NCBI GenBank assembly: GCA_025266875.1 | Contig: JALLLT010000029.1 | Coordinates: 310,001-374,000 of the forward strand | Reading direction: 5' to 3' | DNA length: 64,000 nt | Source of the DNA: Fennellomyces sp. T-0311 | Lineage: Eukaryota > Mucoromycota > Mucoromycetes > Mucorales > Lichtheimiaceae | Shown: one piece after another, positions 12,254 through 24,931 of the stretch | Numbering within the stretch: the stretch's first letter is position 1 | Layout: every line of letters starts with the position of its first letter | The notes under the pieces: model-generated | What the model was told of the DNA's origin: nothing | Databases searched by the model: none | The model's input: the letters and a program-made list of their open reading frames with translations, nothing else | Program-made: the position numbers and the translations under genes

Positions 12254-13710
12254 ATGGTCACAGTTAACAAAATTGTAATTCAAAGCCCAATCCTGCCGCA
12301 TTCCACCGCAAACTCATCGCTTCCCCCCTTCCTTCGCTCCCTTTTTAGATATCCCGCATTACAGAGACTCGCTGGTCGAAACTGTACATTGCAACGGCAT
12401 CGCTGCAAGCACTCATCATTATCATTCTGCAAGCACTCATTTGTTCACAAAACACCCTCCAAGCGAGCATACTGCCTGAAACCAAAGGGTCGGTCCTGGC
12501 GTCGAATATAACGCATGCCGGGATACCTGCTCAGGCAGCCGACCGACTGGGGCGCATTATCTGGGAAAACATTGCATTTATAGGTTTCCAGGTATGGTTC
12601 CTGGTCATGGTGTTCGACGCGGTAAGTTACCATGGTTTTACAGTCCACCAATTTTCTTATATTAACTTTGCTATTTTAAGACGGTTTATCAAAACACGGC
12701 GGAAATTCTGGCGCTGGCTCTGCTGAACTGTATTTGTGCTATTCTCGGGGCCTTGCAGGTCGTCGACGGCAACAAATGGCTCGAGCGACTCTCCGATACC
12801 GAGTACGACACCGTTTATCTCCAAACAGCCATGCGGCTCGAAATCGCCCTTTGTGTCGTTATCCTTATTTTTGCTTGCATGATGTCCTATCTCAGCTACG
12901 AGATGTCCAGACAATTTGGCTGGAATATTTACAAGAAAATCGGCGCCGATGTGCAGATGCAAAGTAAGTTGCCATGTAACCGTTGTTTTCTTTTTCCTTA
13001 TCGCCATGTACTTATCTTTGTACGAATTGCAGAAATGTACCGAATGTTCCAGTTCTTTGTGCTCGCCCTAAAGATCGATGTATTTACCGAATTCCTTGTA
13101 TCACTTTTCTACGTAATCCAATTCGGCACTAAGGTCGAAGGCGTTGTCTGGGAAACCGGTATCCAGATTGTCGTCACCATCCTCATATTACCCATGCTCT
13201 ACTTCGCGCGCACTGCCGTAAGCTACCCCTCCCCTCCTCCCGTTGGAATGCTTATTGTGCACCTCTTAACCTTTCATTCTGTCTCCAGGGAAGCACCGAA
13301 AGCTACGGACGCATGATCACATTTATCACCTTCGAGGCCATTGTCATTGTACATTACTCGCTGATTCTGAAACAGACGTTGCAGCCTGACAACAGCTGGT
13401 ATACCTGGATCTGTCTAGGTAAATGATGAAATCATGCAGAAAAAGGAAAGATCGCTAAAAATAAGCTTATTTTCTGTTGTGCAGTAATTATCGGTATCCT
13501 TATTTGCGCTGTAAGTCTTTTTACACTTCCACAGACCATTTCAAACTGACATCGCTGCTTTAGGCAACCGGTTCCCTTGGCGCCATCTGCATGAATAACT
13601 TTGGTCGAGGGCTCAAGTCCTATGTACAGCGAGGCAGCTCGAAGAAGACGCAGCAGGACGTAGAAATGGCCAAGAACACCAACAATAACTGGCAGATTGA
13701 CGAAGACTAG
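12254..13710 (+). CDS. UPF0658-type multi-pass Golgi membrane protein
   Basis: The start MVTVNKI (12254-12274) is spliced over 12275-12348 to ISRITETRWSKLYI. Seven or so hydrophobic helices follow: ATASLQALIIIILQALIC, ENIAFIGFQVWFLVMVFDA, AEILALALLNCICAILGAL, a stretch around ALCVVILIFACMMSYLSY, a pair around VFTEFLVSLFYVIQFG and IQIVVTILILPMLYFA, then later helices ending in VIIGILICA. The signature MSRQFGWNIYKKIGAD...YRMFQFFVLALKIDVF matches my knowledge of the fungal UPF0658 family, annotated as Golgi membrane proteins of unknown activity. The cytosolic tail is polar and ends WQIDED. About six introns of 50-75 nt are inferred, including one splitting the very short exon VIIGILICA. The family assignment is from memory of the pattern; no biochemical function is claimed. 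Confidence 0.75.
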
Positions 13711-13949
13711 ATGTGCATTTCTTTTTTTTTACCCTTTCGAAACACAACCACGCTCCCCACATCCGCCCCACACTCCCCCGTTCTCTTTTCTTTGTGTACA
13801 GAACCATCTGCATCAGTTATAACGGAATAAGAAACGAAAATATATGTATGTAATTAGGTCCAATCTTTAAGCGCACTCGGGGAAGGTCCACCCGAGGGTG
13901 AACAAAGTAAGGGGACGGGGTTAGGAGGAAGAGGGAGAGAAAGGAATAA

Positions 13950-15516
13950 TTATGGTGACGATGGGTGTGAGGTAGTTCGTACAGGCGTAGCAGGTGTAGT
14001 AACGGCAGGCGATGCAGGTGTACCAGGCGAGCCCATGGGCGTGGCCGCGGCAACCGGGGTGATGGGCTGCTGAGTCGACTCCTTGATGGCCAAAAGCTGC
14101 TTGGCGCGGAAGGCCTCGTAGTGGATCTGGGCAGTCGTCTCGATCAAGTCCTGCAGGTGGGTTCTGGTCAAGAAGTTGCGCAAATGGACAAACTCGCAGT
14201 GGTTCTCGTCCTCGACATTGATCACGCCCCATCGTGTCTTTCTTCCGCGGACAGCCTTTCCGTCAATGACCACGTTTCTTTCCGAGCCAACGATAGCGAA
14301 GGGGATCAAGTCCTGTAGGACATCATGTAGGTCAGCAAACACAGCCACACATGGTCTGTCAATGTATAACGTACGCGGATGCTCTCGTTCAGCGCCTGCT
14401 CTTGCTCATCGTCTTCGTCGCTCTCATATGGATATAATCTGATGTTGTGGAACGCGAGCTCAGCCTTGATCTAATAGATTAACCCGAATAATAAATTAGC
14501 CAATCTCGTACGTTTATTTTCTCCTGGCCGATCTCTTACGCGTTGTCTGAACGCTTCACGCTCTTCGATGGTCAGCGAGTCCGACTTGGCGATGACGGGC
14601 ACCACGTTGACCACCTCCGAAAGCTTCTTGAGCACCACAATGTCGATGGGCTTGAGCCTAAAACCGTCCCGATAAAGTTAGCGCTGTCAATTAACACTAA
14701 TTGGGCAATGTGTCCCACTCACGAGTGACCCGACGGAGTAACGAAGAAGAGGCAGCAGTGCACACGGGAGTCCGTGATGTATCGGTCACGTTGAGCTGTC
14801 AATTCTTTGCGAAGATAAGCCGAGTGCTGATCCTTGATGTACTTGACAATAGGTTCCCAGCTACACAGACAATTTGACATGAGAAAATGCGCTGCCACTG
14901 ATGTCCTCCCACCCCGCACACACAACTCACCAGTTCTCATTGTTGACTTGGTCGCCGTAGCCAGGAGTGTCGACGATATTCAGTCTCAAGCGAACACCAT
15001 GCTCTTCAATCACTTAGGAGATAAGAAGAAAAAAAAGGGGAGGGGAGTAAGGTTAATTCAGGGTCAAAACGGAAATAGTTGAGATGAAGATGCTTACAGT
15101 GCGAGACATTCTCAATCTCGGTGGTCTGTCGAGGAGGCTCGTCCGAGTTGAGACGGCCCTTGCTGTCAATGAGATGGGAAGCAAAAATCGTGTTGACAAG
15201 GGTCGACTTGCCGAGACCTGATTGACCTGCAAGCACATTTCAAATAAGGCATTATATAAATGGAAACAAGATGACAATCGAGCAAGACTCTTACCAACAA
15301 CCATCACGTTGAATTGAAAGCCTCGCTTGATCAACTTCTTTTCAATTTGCTGGGTGATGGTGTCGAAACCGACATAGCCATTAAGGAGAGTCTGGACGAT
15401 GGAAATAAAAGATAACACGGGTAGAGAGATGTTAACCACAAGATGAAGTTGGAAAGGGAATCATCGACATTTACCTGGTTCGTTTCTACAGGGTTCTGCG
15501 TAGCGGTGGTAGCCAT
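13950..15516 (-). CDS. CDC10: Septin, Cdc10-type
   Basis: GTP-binding septin that polymerises into filaments at the cortex, septa and branching hyphae. It begins MATTATQNPVETNQ at 15516, spliced to LNGYVGFDTITQQIEKKL. The P-loop GQSGLGKST, the G3 motif VDTPGYGD, the G4 motif AKSD and the septin unique element (GRKTRWGVINVEDENHCEFV, then HLRNFLTRTHLQDLIETT) are all present. The very short N-terminus and the lack of a C-terminal coiled coil (the protein ends in a Pro/Thr/Ala-rich tail) point to the Cdc10 subgroup rather than Cdc3, Cdc11 or Cdc12. At least seven introns of about 45-90 nt are inferred from frame changes at conserved positions. The stop is the TAA at 13950-13952. Its 3' end faces the upstream membrane-protein gene, 240 bp away. 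Confidence 0.93.
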
Positions 15517-18250
15517 GACAAACTTGCAAGATTAAAGGATTGGGAGAGATGATGTGAAAAGGAAGGGGGACTGCTCGCGCAAAAAAAAGCACACAATACA
15601 AGAGAACACACACACAAAAACTGGCACTCAGTGCACACAAACAGCCCAGCGAGTAAGGGGAGAAAAACGGTTAGTGGTACAAAATGAGTTTGGTGCACGT
15701 GTGGTGCCACCCCAAATTTGGGCTTCACGAATAATTGGTTTTGCACGTTAACCAACGACCATCTCGTATTATTTCTATGAAATAATTGAAATGAAACGTC
15801 ATGGTAAAGTAGAAAAAAAATAGTGAAAAAGGGGAAGCCACTCTGCTTTTCTTTGGCGGGATGTTGCCAATGGCTTCATGATCTTTTTCTGTAGTACCAT
15901 GATCCGGGTGCCTCGATAATATGGTTTGGAGCTCCTTTATGTGCCTTGCTCCTGCGCTTCAACCACCAGAAAAAAAGAGCGGTACGGCAGTACTGTTTTT
16001 ATGGTTGTAGGAGTCCATGTGTGTGTGACACCCACATATCACCCCAACCCCACAGCATCCACAGCACGATGATGATGAGGGAGAGTTATGGAGCATGGTA
16101 TCATATAATTAAATGCATGAGGTGGAATTTTTGCTGTAAAAGGGCCCTGCATAAGAGCAATTCGTTTTCGAAAACCAAGATGCGCCCTGCCGTGTATGTG
16201 TAGGTGTGTATGTGTGTAGGTGTGGCTTTTTGCAAACCTGTCCGAGGATTGCGATCACGCGCTTTCCGTTTGTCGCGTTCTAATGCAATCCTTAGACGAG
16301 ATTAGAAGGGAAATGAATTATCCTTTTATGATCAATGGTCTATCCGTGGCCTTTTTTTTACTTTTTTAAACGCTTAAAACCCTGAACTTACACATGCTTG
16401 TACAGTAGTAAACTTTTTTGTTCCTCCCTCATAGCGCACGCCCGTTTGTTTCGCTTTTATCTGCATCATCCCTTCATTTAACGAAACGGTCAGTCAATCG
16501 AACCGGTTACGATAACTCCTATTAAGTCACAGGAGTTGCGATCACTATCGGTTTTTTGTGCTAAACGGCACACAATATGGACAAAATAGGTCGAAAGGCA
16601 CTTTTTTTCGTAAGGTTGCCCGAGCTTTACTTTTCTTTTTGGGCTTATTCTCGGTCTGATCTCATACAACTTGGAGTTACACCTACCCCAATAAAGCGAT
16701 CACTGACAAGATATCAGAAATGAAAAATGCCAAAAAAAAAAACCGGTTTTTTATTGATAAAGGCATACAAGGAAATGGTGTCTGTAGGGAAACAGCGTGC
16801 CATCCCAAAGTATAAAGTAAAAAATAAGTATGAATCATCAAATATGAGTTTAAGTTATAAAAAGAGTATTCTATTTGCTCAAATCGAGAAGCAAAGCGAA
16901 AAAAGGGCCCTAGGACCCTGACATGGTGGAAATGACCCGCGAAAGCGAGATTATGGACCATGATACATAATATTACGCGCGAATGTCCTGTGCATTAATA
17001 AATGCTTTAAATGGCACGCACCATCCTCTTTCATTATATCACATAGGGGAAGAGCGAAGGGAGCGACCCGTGCACACTTTTTCTTCTTCACTTTTCGAGA
17101 GTAAGTCATGGGCTCCTTGATTGTTTTCAGAATTAGAATGTTGATCTGCACGGCGACATGCCCGGGCAAAAAGCAAGAGATCGAAGCCATGAAGAAAAAA
17201 AAGGCAGTGCAGATCGTAATCAACGCGGTTATTTGCCTTTAGGAGGTAATGAGAGAAGCAAAGGGGAGCATGCTGATTTTGGGGGGAGAGCAGCGCGCGC
17301 GCACAAGCTGATGTTCCCAAAATGATCAGCAGTTGTGCGACTACTACCATGCGTATGTACGTGCGGCCGTCTTGTGTTACCTCAAATCGGCAATGACAAA
17401 AGGGTAAGCCAAGAACAGTGGATAGAGAGAATCAAGGGGGGTGGCAATAGAAATCCCCAAATGTGGTATGATAATGAGCAGCACGCGTTAGTACATACTT
17501 GTTTATACATACGCACACACCTTATGTCGATTGCCTGTGTGCGCGCGCGCACGAACTCCCCCCGGGACCAATTCCGACAAAAAAGCATTGTTATACAAAC
17601 ATGATGAAAGAAGAAGCGATTGACAAGTCGGACACCATGCGCTTTTTGATCGGCAGTTGCACAATAACAGAGAGAGAACAGACGGTCGACCACTCTATCT
17701 TTTACCACAAGTGTATGACAGCAGATCGATCTTACTATAACCTAAAAGGAGAAGTGAGCCATAGAAACGAGCGTGAGCCAAAAGAGAGGGTGTCTCATAT
17801 TACACACACACCAACTTGCGCAGGAGAGATCATCATCATCGACACCATGTGTGCGCACTTTTGGTGTGTGCGTGTGTGTGTGCGCGAGTTGTTGTCTTGC
17901 CTGACATCAGTTGGCTCAGAACAAATCTTGTCCCTTTAAGAAAAAAGGGTAAAAGGGTAATAAGAATAGGAAGGCAGAATGATCTGCTGCCAGCAAATTT
18001 AATTTTTTATAATAGAACACCTGGCGTTTGGCTTTTTTGCTCCTTCACCCCCTCCCCCCATTAAGCACATAACCCCCTTACTGCCTCCCCCTTCGACACA
18101 TTCTCTCGTTTGCTTTTGACCTGAGCATGGTAAGATTCATCATCCATAACAGGGGACCAGGCCGGGGAAAATAAGGCTTTCACTTTTTTTCGGGGGTTCA
18201 GGGTAAATCGCATGCTTACCAGATTGAGACACACTCTTTTTTTTTTGCTC

Positions 18251-18271
18251 GCACACACACACACACACACA
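18251..18271. repeat. (CA)n microsatellite
   Basis: About ten uninterrupted CA units next to a T-run, 270 bp upstream of the C2H2 regulator start. Related (GT)n tracts lie at about 16195-16225 and 17861-17885. Confidence 0.9.
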
Positions 18272-18404
18272 ATCTGTTGTGCCATCCCAGGGGCGGGGTG
18301 GGGGGACGACCAGCGAGGATAAACACAGGGGGTGCGCACGAACCTTTGCACGCTTGTGTATCGTGTTCCCTTATGCTGCACAGTGGCTGTCTGATCTGCC
18401 TGTC

Positions 18405-18414
18405 TATATAAATA
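18405..18414 (+). promoter_or_regulatory. TATA-like box of the C2H2 regulator gene
   Basis: TATATAAATA lies 133 bp upstream of the ATG at 18538, followed by a pyrimidine-rich stretch. The position fits a core promoter with a leader of about 100 nt. There is no experimental support. Confidence 0.45.
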
Positions 18415-18537
18415 CCGTGTTCAGTGACACTCCACTTTTTTTTCTTCACGCTTCACTTTATTTTTCACTTTTTTTCCTTCTTACACACCGCAAGTCTTTT
18501 ACACGAAAAAAAAAGTCGTCAAAAAAAAATCATCACC

Positions 18538-19611
18538 ATGGAGATTCTCGAACTTGTCCACCAAGAGCACGCTCCCACCGAAGAGCGACCATTTGCGTGC
18601 GCCGTCGCCAGCTGCAACAAGACCTTCGGTAATTGTTTGCGCCCACTTCTTTCATTGTTGTACTGATATCGGTTGTCACACGCACATTTTAGGCCGTCGC
18701 TCGGATCTTGTACGCCATTCTCGAATTCATACGAACGAGCGGTAAATATTGCAACAAACAAAAACAAGACACACACACGATCGAGATCGCTCATAGTTTT
18801 GTTATATAGACCATTCAAATGCCGAGAACCCGACTGCGGCAAAAGCTTCATTCAGGTAACATCTGAATATTTTGGGAAAGGCGTACGCAGATCCTTACCA
18901 TGCTTGTCATCCATATTTAGCGTTCCGCCCTGACTGTACATATGCGCACGCATTCGGGCGAAAGACCGCATGTCTGTGAATATCCTGCCTGCAACAAGAG
19001 CTTCAGCGATAGCAGCTCCCTCGCGAGACACAGGTAAAATATATATACATATATATAAAGCGGAAAAAAATTAGTTCGTGCATATCTATTATGGTGGGCT
19101 GACATATGAAACGCACAGACGCACGCATACTGGCAAAAGACCCTACAGATGCCCATTCGACGACTGCACCAAAAGTTTCGTCCGCAAAACAATGCTCACC
19201 AAACATATGAAACACGACCACGCGACGAACGGAAAGCGACCGCAGGTTCAGTGGCGACCTTTTATCGAAGAACGCCGTATGGTTCAGCAACAAAGACAGC
19301 AACAACAACAACAGCAGCAGCAGCCCCAACCTTGCACCTGTGCAGAGTGCTGGCAATCTCCACCTCCGCTCGTTGCAGCTTCAGCCGAAAGCCCTTGCTC
19401 CAGCTCGGACGAATTTCAGCCCTCATTCCCTTCGTCACCGGCAAGCGGTTCATGGCAAGTTCCACCATTGCTCCCAACGCCTTATCGACGGTCGTCCAGC
19501 TTTTCATCTTACAGCCAGGACACGGTGTTGCCAAGCCTGTCAAGTTTCATGTATTACCATGACGGCAAAGAAGAACGACGAGACAGCGGCATTTCACTCT
19601 TCTCAGCATGA
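18538..19611 (+). CDS. C2H2 transcription factor with four fingers and a poly-Gln tract
   Basis: Begins [19 protein letters not shown]. Four consecutive C2H2 fingers with TGEKP-like linkers: [66 protein letters not shown] and [20 protein letters not shown]. Introns fall inside or between fingers (about 18630-18692, 18743-18809, 18857-18920 and 19034-19118). The C-terminal half is disordered: a CAA/CAG-encoded poly-Gln run (about 19287-19330), then Ser/Pro-rich sequence ending [12 protein letters not shown], typical of an activation domain. The fingers are of the fungal [13 protein letters not shown] class, but the target gene set cannot be named. Sequence-specific nuclear regulation is inferred from the fingers. 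Confidence 0.88.
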
Positions 19612-20301
19612 ACCCGTTCATCATTTGCGTCACTCTTTTTTACAACATGTCGCTCTTTATAATACTCATACACTACATTCATACACTCTCTCCCTTTCTG
19701 TCTCTCTCATACTCTTCCTCTACACTCATACAATACACATCCTCATATATACTCCACCCCTGATTCCCTATCTTCGCTCTTTCTATACAAACCTTCCTTT
19801 CCGCGCAAAACCACGACATTCCTCCACCTCCTGCTCATTCGTCCCAGAATAAGAGCCATGCAGCGCCCCTCGCTCTCTCCCCATCACAGAGGGAATCAGG
19901 TCTTATACACATTTTCTTTACACGAAAAGCTGCTTGCGGTGATGCACCTGTATTTTCCTTTTTTCTATTCGTTCTTATTCCTTTTTTTTTCACCACTCAC
20001 TTATGGGCTTAATTTAATGCAACCTTTATGAACACTCTATGCCCCATTTTACACATCCCCTCAAAAAAAAGTGATTATGTCGTTTCCCCGCGCATGTATA
20101 TAAAAAAAGAGAAATAATAGTATTGCATATAATAATTATCATTTTCCACTCGCAAACAACCATGTTCTGTCTCCTATGCAAGTCATAAGGAGTTCTTGCT
20201 TTTTCTTAGATGGCTTGAGCGTTTCAGTGTATCTAATGCAGGGATATTCAGACAATAGAAGGGGAACACTCCTTACATTACCCGCCGCACTGTCGTCTTC
20301 T
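19612..20301. other. 3' flanking DNA, no gene seen
   Basis: Convergent gap between the C2H2 regulator and the large coiled-coil gene. It contains CT-rich and TATA-rich runs (19.64-19.80 kb, about 20.1 kb) that look like 3' untranslated and terminator sequence. No supported open frame. Confidence 0.5.
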
Positions 20302-22691
20302 TTAGGAGGGTATTAGCTGGGTAGGAGGATCGTCGTCGATCGATAGTAAGTTGTCTACCTTGTCATCTGACTGGCATCGTGTTGATTTCACTCGTGCATC
20401 GAGACTCTCGAGCTCGAGCTCCACCAGCAGCTGCAATGGTGCGAGAAGCCTAATATAAGGAGGCAGAAAGTCAGCTGCTCGTTTCGTCTTTGTTATTGTT
20501 TTTGGCAATGTACGTTAGTTGCTTTAGCCTATTCATTGACTCCTTGGATTTCTGGAAAATCTCTAGCATCTCCGTGACTATATACATCATGTTACTGATA
20601 CCCTTTTCCCAACGTAAGTAAACCTCACCTGATTTCTGCTGTATATCGCTGCACTCCTTCTTTAACGCCTCGATCTGCTGCTCTTCGTCATATAGCCGGC
20701 CTAGACTCTCATCAACTGCCTGTTGTCGATCGACTCGGGTGCTTTCCGAATCTGCCAGCGAGGCTTCCACCGATTTAATTTGTGAAGCCGCTTCTGCAGC
20801 CAATTGCAATTGACTTGTTTCAACGGCAAGCTTCTTTTGTCGAGTTAGGCTGCTCAATTGCGACTTGAGATGGTGTGTGGACCCTTCTTGCGCTTCTAAC
20901 TGGCATTGTGCAGTATACACCTGGCGACGCACGCTTTCAAGTGCTTTCACGCGAGCATCCACATCAAAATGCGCCCTAATCATGTGATGCATGACATCGA
21001 TTATTTGTATACGCACTACTGTGGGGTTGCACCCTTACAACATACCGGATCATGGCCTGCTTTTTCTCGGAAATAAGCTCATCCCTGGCCTGCACATACT
21101 TGCGGAAGTTCTCAAGGACCGAGTCATGCTCTTTTTGTCCCTGCTCGAGCTGTTTCGTAGCTATCTTGATCTGCTCTTCCAAGGCTTCCATGTCCTTTTT
21201 CTCTCGCGCTTCTTGCTCTGAATGGCGTTCCATTTCATGATAAAGCATTTCGTCTTCTTTATCTAGTTGCATCTTTTTGGCACGTGTGAATGAAGTTATA
21301 TATCCTATCCGAGTATAGTAACGTACAGATCGTTTCTCAACCGCTTGCTGACGTTGCTGTACTGCCAGAAAATCGTTTTCAAGCGCATCCTTCTCAGGCA
21401 AGTATTGACGTGTGATCTCATGAATAGCAATGTCCAGCTCATGCACTTGCGCTTCGCACTCGTCCCGCTCTTGTTGTAGCTCTCCGAGACGTGACATTAG
21501 ATCATCAATTTCGTCCTGCACGTTTTTCATTTTGCGCGTCAACTCGTTCTTTCTCTTCCTTTCCTTGTGCACCAGCTCATCCATTCTGTTCTTGAACTCT
21601 GTGTCTGCCTGTTCCCACATTTCCATATCAAAAGCTATTTCACTGTATTATGCAATGTTAGGCCAATGACCGCACCATAGTACACTCTCTACCTTTTCTC
21701 TTGGTCGATCTTTCCTCTTTGCTGATTGATCTGCTGGAGCTTCTCTTCATATTTGCGCTCGTTGTCGATATGGTACTTGAGGAACTGACGTTCGCGTGCA
21801 TCCTACAAGCACTCCTAGTTAATGGACAAGGTGTATGCATCTTGCTGGTTATTTAATACTTTGGTATTCTTGCAAGCGTCAGCTAACTTTCTGGCCGCTT
21901 CTGTTTCTCTGGCAAGTAATACGGCCAGTGATTCCCAGGAGACATGAATCTGGTGTTCAATCTGGCTTTCTGTATTGCTAAACACATCCCACATCTTTTC
22001 CGTGAGCTTGGTTTGCTGTGTCTGCAGCGCTTGGGCTTGCAGAAAGTCTTCTGCGTCAAGCGCTTCTTTGGCTTTTGCTTTGGATACTTCAATATCGTTA
22101 TGCAGCTATGGTATCAACGCTTATAAATCGGATAAGCTTCTCATCGGACCCAACCTGCCTTACTTGGATCAATTGTTCATGTGTCAACACACGCTTATGA
22201 TAGAATCGCTGTAGTTTATCTTTCTCTCGATCTTTCTCTGCTTGGATTCGTTTCCATGTTGTTTCCGCCGAAAGCTGACTAATCTCACTCGACTGCTTCT
22301 TGCGACCCTCATCCCTTTTCTTGGTAGTGCTCTTCGGTGGAGGCGCTGGAGGCGGTGTCTCGTCTTCGATTTCCAAGAGGTTGTTGTTGACAACAGGAGC
22401 TATTGGTGTCCGAGGTTACGCAACTATCCTGCATAAATGACATTCAAACGTACTTGAAGCACTTATGAATGAGAATGCCGATTTTTTAAATGGTGGTGTC
22501 ACGGACGACGAGGAAGAAGCTGTTGTCGTATGCACAGAGCTTAAACCAGCCTGATGCGCTCGGCTTTTCGGAGGCGATTGATTGACAAAACTCGCGAATT
22601 GGTCAACGAAAAAGTCATCCGCGAGCGATGCTGCCAAGTTTTGCTGGGGTTGCTTTTTACTTGTCGCATTGATAAAGCTGAATGCCGACAT
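20302..22691 (-). CDS. Large coiled-coil protein, unknown role
   Basis: Starts MSAFSFINATSKKQPQQ at 22691. A second SAFSFI motif occurs about 70 residues in (KKSAFSFISASS). A Pro-rich linker (DETPPPAPPPK) follows, then several hundred residues of charged heptad coiled coil across at least seven exons, with joins seen at about 22400, 22100-22160, 21850, 21700, 21640, 21300, 21030 and 20480. Within it, AEDFLQAQALQTQQTKLTEK and LAAEAASQIKSVEASLADS resemble UVR-type helical hairpins (A-x-x-x-E-D-F-x-x-A), found in proteins that pair coiled coils. The C-terminus ends in acidic DDDPPTQLIPS, with the TAA at 20302-20304. The stop of the next gene upstream is only about 50 bp away on the same strand. 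No enzyme motif is visible; a scaffold or vesicle-tether role is only a possibility. Confidence 0.72.
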
Positions 22692-22743
22692 TAAAGTAGA
22701 GCGATAAAAAAACAGTAGAAAAGAGGAAAACCGATTTCCTTTA

Positions 22744-24622
22744 TTAGAACTTGAAGCTGTTGTTCATCATATGCCAGATCTGATGGTACAGCACACCATA
22801 TGTGGCAAGGTTCAAATCGCCCACAGCCCGGATCCTTAGACCCAAGGCCAGCATTTCGCGATCCAAGGCTTTGAGGGTATTACTGTTGAAATCGTGGTAC
22901 TGCTGTTGCCCTTGTGAAACGCGCCTCAGTACATGAAACACGCGGCCATGCATAAGCTGGTAGATTTCCGACGAGGCATTCATGTGCTGTTTCAACCAGT
23001 CGGCCCACCGTGCCGTGTCCAATGCAAAGCGCTGCCCGTACCTTGCATGAGTCGTCGAGGCTGCATCACAGGCATGTATTGCGAACTGATGATACTGGTG
23101 AGCGCCTTTCTTTAGTAGCTGCGCTAGCTTCAGCTTCAGTGTCTGTAGATCCGTTTTATTCCACCGTTTGCCGACCAAATAGTAGTAGGGTATGAAGAGG
23201 ATGGCAAGAGTGATAATATAGATGAATTCGGCTCGGAATTGATGGACAAGTCGATGTTGGTCATACATTAAAGTTTGTGGGAAAGGGTCATGATCGGCTG
23301 TCACTAGTCGAACCAGGGCTGTCACAGAAGCATTTGCATTAGTTTCAGAGAATGCGAGTTCTTTTTTCTTATTTTCACCTGTATGGTAGACTTTAAGAAA
23401 ACTCCAATCCGGGTTGTCGCGTGATGCTGCCAACCAAGCCTCAATAGGGTGCTGTTCAGTGTCGCCTGTGCGCTTCTGAAACCGTTGCTGCTCGTATTGA
23501 GCACATGTTTGAACCAAATAGGTTCTCTGCTCGCGCAGAAATCTGTTGGCCCGGTCCTTATCTACGGTTAGTAAACATTTCACTTGATAAAATGTAAAAG
23601 CTTACCAATTGAATCGCTTCAAGCGTAGCAAAGCATTGGCGGAAGCCTTTGGCGAAGCATTGCTGAGAAAAGTATAATACAAATAACTGGATTCGAGGGC
23701 GATGCTCGACAGGACACATGTGATGAAGAATAGACACGACGAGCTGAACTCTTGATTTCAAGTCGAGGGTATTGGTAGCTAGCCCCCGCATAATCAGGTC
23801 CGGATTGAGCATGCTTCGCACGGCATCCATAGTAATGTGCTTCGGCCAGTTGTCATTGTGATGAAGCAGTGCGAGACTTTGGACGACTTGATCGAGAAGT
23901 ACGGGAAGGAACTCTTCGTAATTCTCTTGACTACGAAAGGCTCGATCGAGACGATTCCAGTACCGTTCAGCCTTTCGTTGTTTTGCTTTTCCCGAAGCGC
24001 CATCAAAGTTGGGGCGAAAGCGTAAGTTTCGATCGAAGAGGAGATCGTGCCGAAGTTGAATATTGGATGTGATCTGGTCCAGGGAGAGTTCTTTAAGGGT
24101 TTCAGCCGTAATGGGTGGTGTCCAGGCGTTTTGCAAGATCATGGGTTGTTTGGCAAGTTGATCATTTTCAAAGTGCAGATGGTGAAGACAGCGTCGGCGG
24201 GCTTTGTAGAGTCTACGATACAGTGTCAAGTCTTGATGAACTTTGGATGGGCGTCGTAGGCAGTTGTTGCGGGTCAGTACACGATGTTGCTGTGTGATTC
24301 GTACCCAGCAAAATCGATTTCTGCACGTTCCTTGGTGCTTTTTAAGTTTCCGTGGTCGTTGTTGATCTGGAGATGACGGCGTAACTGCCGCTACCGTACA
24401 GCTGTGCCACGACTTCTTCCAACACCCAGTATCGCTGTGGCACTTGCGCTGTAACATCCTTAACAACTAGGAGCAAAAAAAGGAAAGAATAAAAGAGAGA
24501 GAGAAAAACCGAAGCCCTTGCGTACGTCTGGCACATACAAGTGTCTTGCCGCTGAGGGTGAGAATGGGGGTATGAGTACTGTGTGGTGGAGCCCCTGACG
24601 GAAAATTACTTTGAACTGCCAT
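22744..24622 (-). CDS. TCP11/Sok1 family protein
   Basis: T-complex-11 proteins act around cAMP/PKA signalling (yeast Sok1 suppresses PKA defects). The core reads RRPSKVHQDLTLYRRLYKAR, then TAETLKELSLDQITSNIQLR and FLPVLLDQVVQSLALLHHND, then DLIMRGLATNTLDLKSRVQL: the helical repeats typical of the family. An intron of about 50 nt (around 23569-23618) joins ...LEAIQL to DRANRFLREQRTYLVQ. A hydrophobic stretch IYIITLAILFIPYYYLV lies in the second exon. The stop is the TAA at 22744-22746. The N-terminus is less certain. The best start is the ATG at 24622 (MAVQSNFPSGAPPHSTHTP), spliced near 24470-24530 to VPQRYWVLEEVVAQLYG, but a frame change near 24390 is then needed to enter the core frame. Either a missed intron or a frame error is present. 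Confidence 0.75.
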
Positions 24623-24931
24623 CTTCGCCGACAGCTGCCGAGAATTTTATCCATACTATTATGGAAAAGAAGAATCGACAACTTGTTCGATTTCACAAAA
24701 CGTTATTGTGGTAAATCTATGCATTATGATTCATCTTCATACATTACGTCACACCACTTATGCCAAAAGGAATCTATGCATGCTTCCATATCATTTCTAC
24801 ATAACATGCATGGGATTTTTATTCCACAAGGCGGGGGAACTCGAATGTTCGTACAGGGTTTTTAGATGGAATTGGGACAAAACAGTTTTAATTTCGTAAT
24901 ACGTGCCAAAAGTTGATAAAGCTAAATACAA

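Larger units (their letters stand above)
15517..18537. other. Long shared upstream region, no gene seen
   Basis: Three kilobases separate the divergent starts of septin Cdc10 and the C2H2 regulator. The region has many short runs of GT/CA, A and T, and no open frame that can be linked by splicing into a plausible protein. The open frames seen (up to 146 codons at 17499-17939) are low-complexity and overlap on both strands. A long, microsatellite-rich upstream region is common before developmental regulators, so it may be a large promoter (inference). Confidence 0.5.

Noticed and set aside
17499..17939. 146-codon frame in the septin/C2H2 intergenic region
   Set aside because: Low-complexity His/Thr/Cys-rich translation of GT/CA tracts; open frames occur on both strands at the same place.
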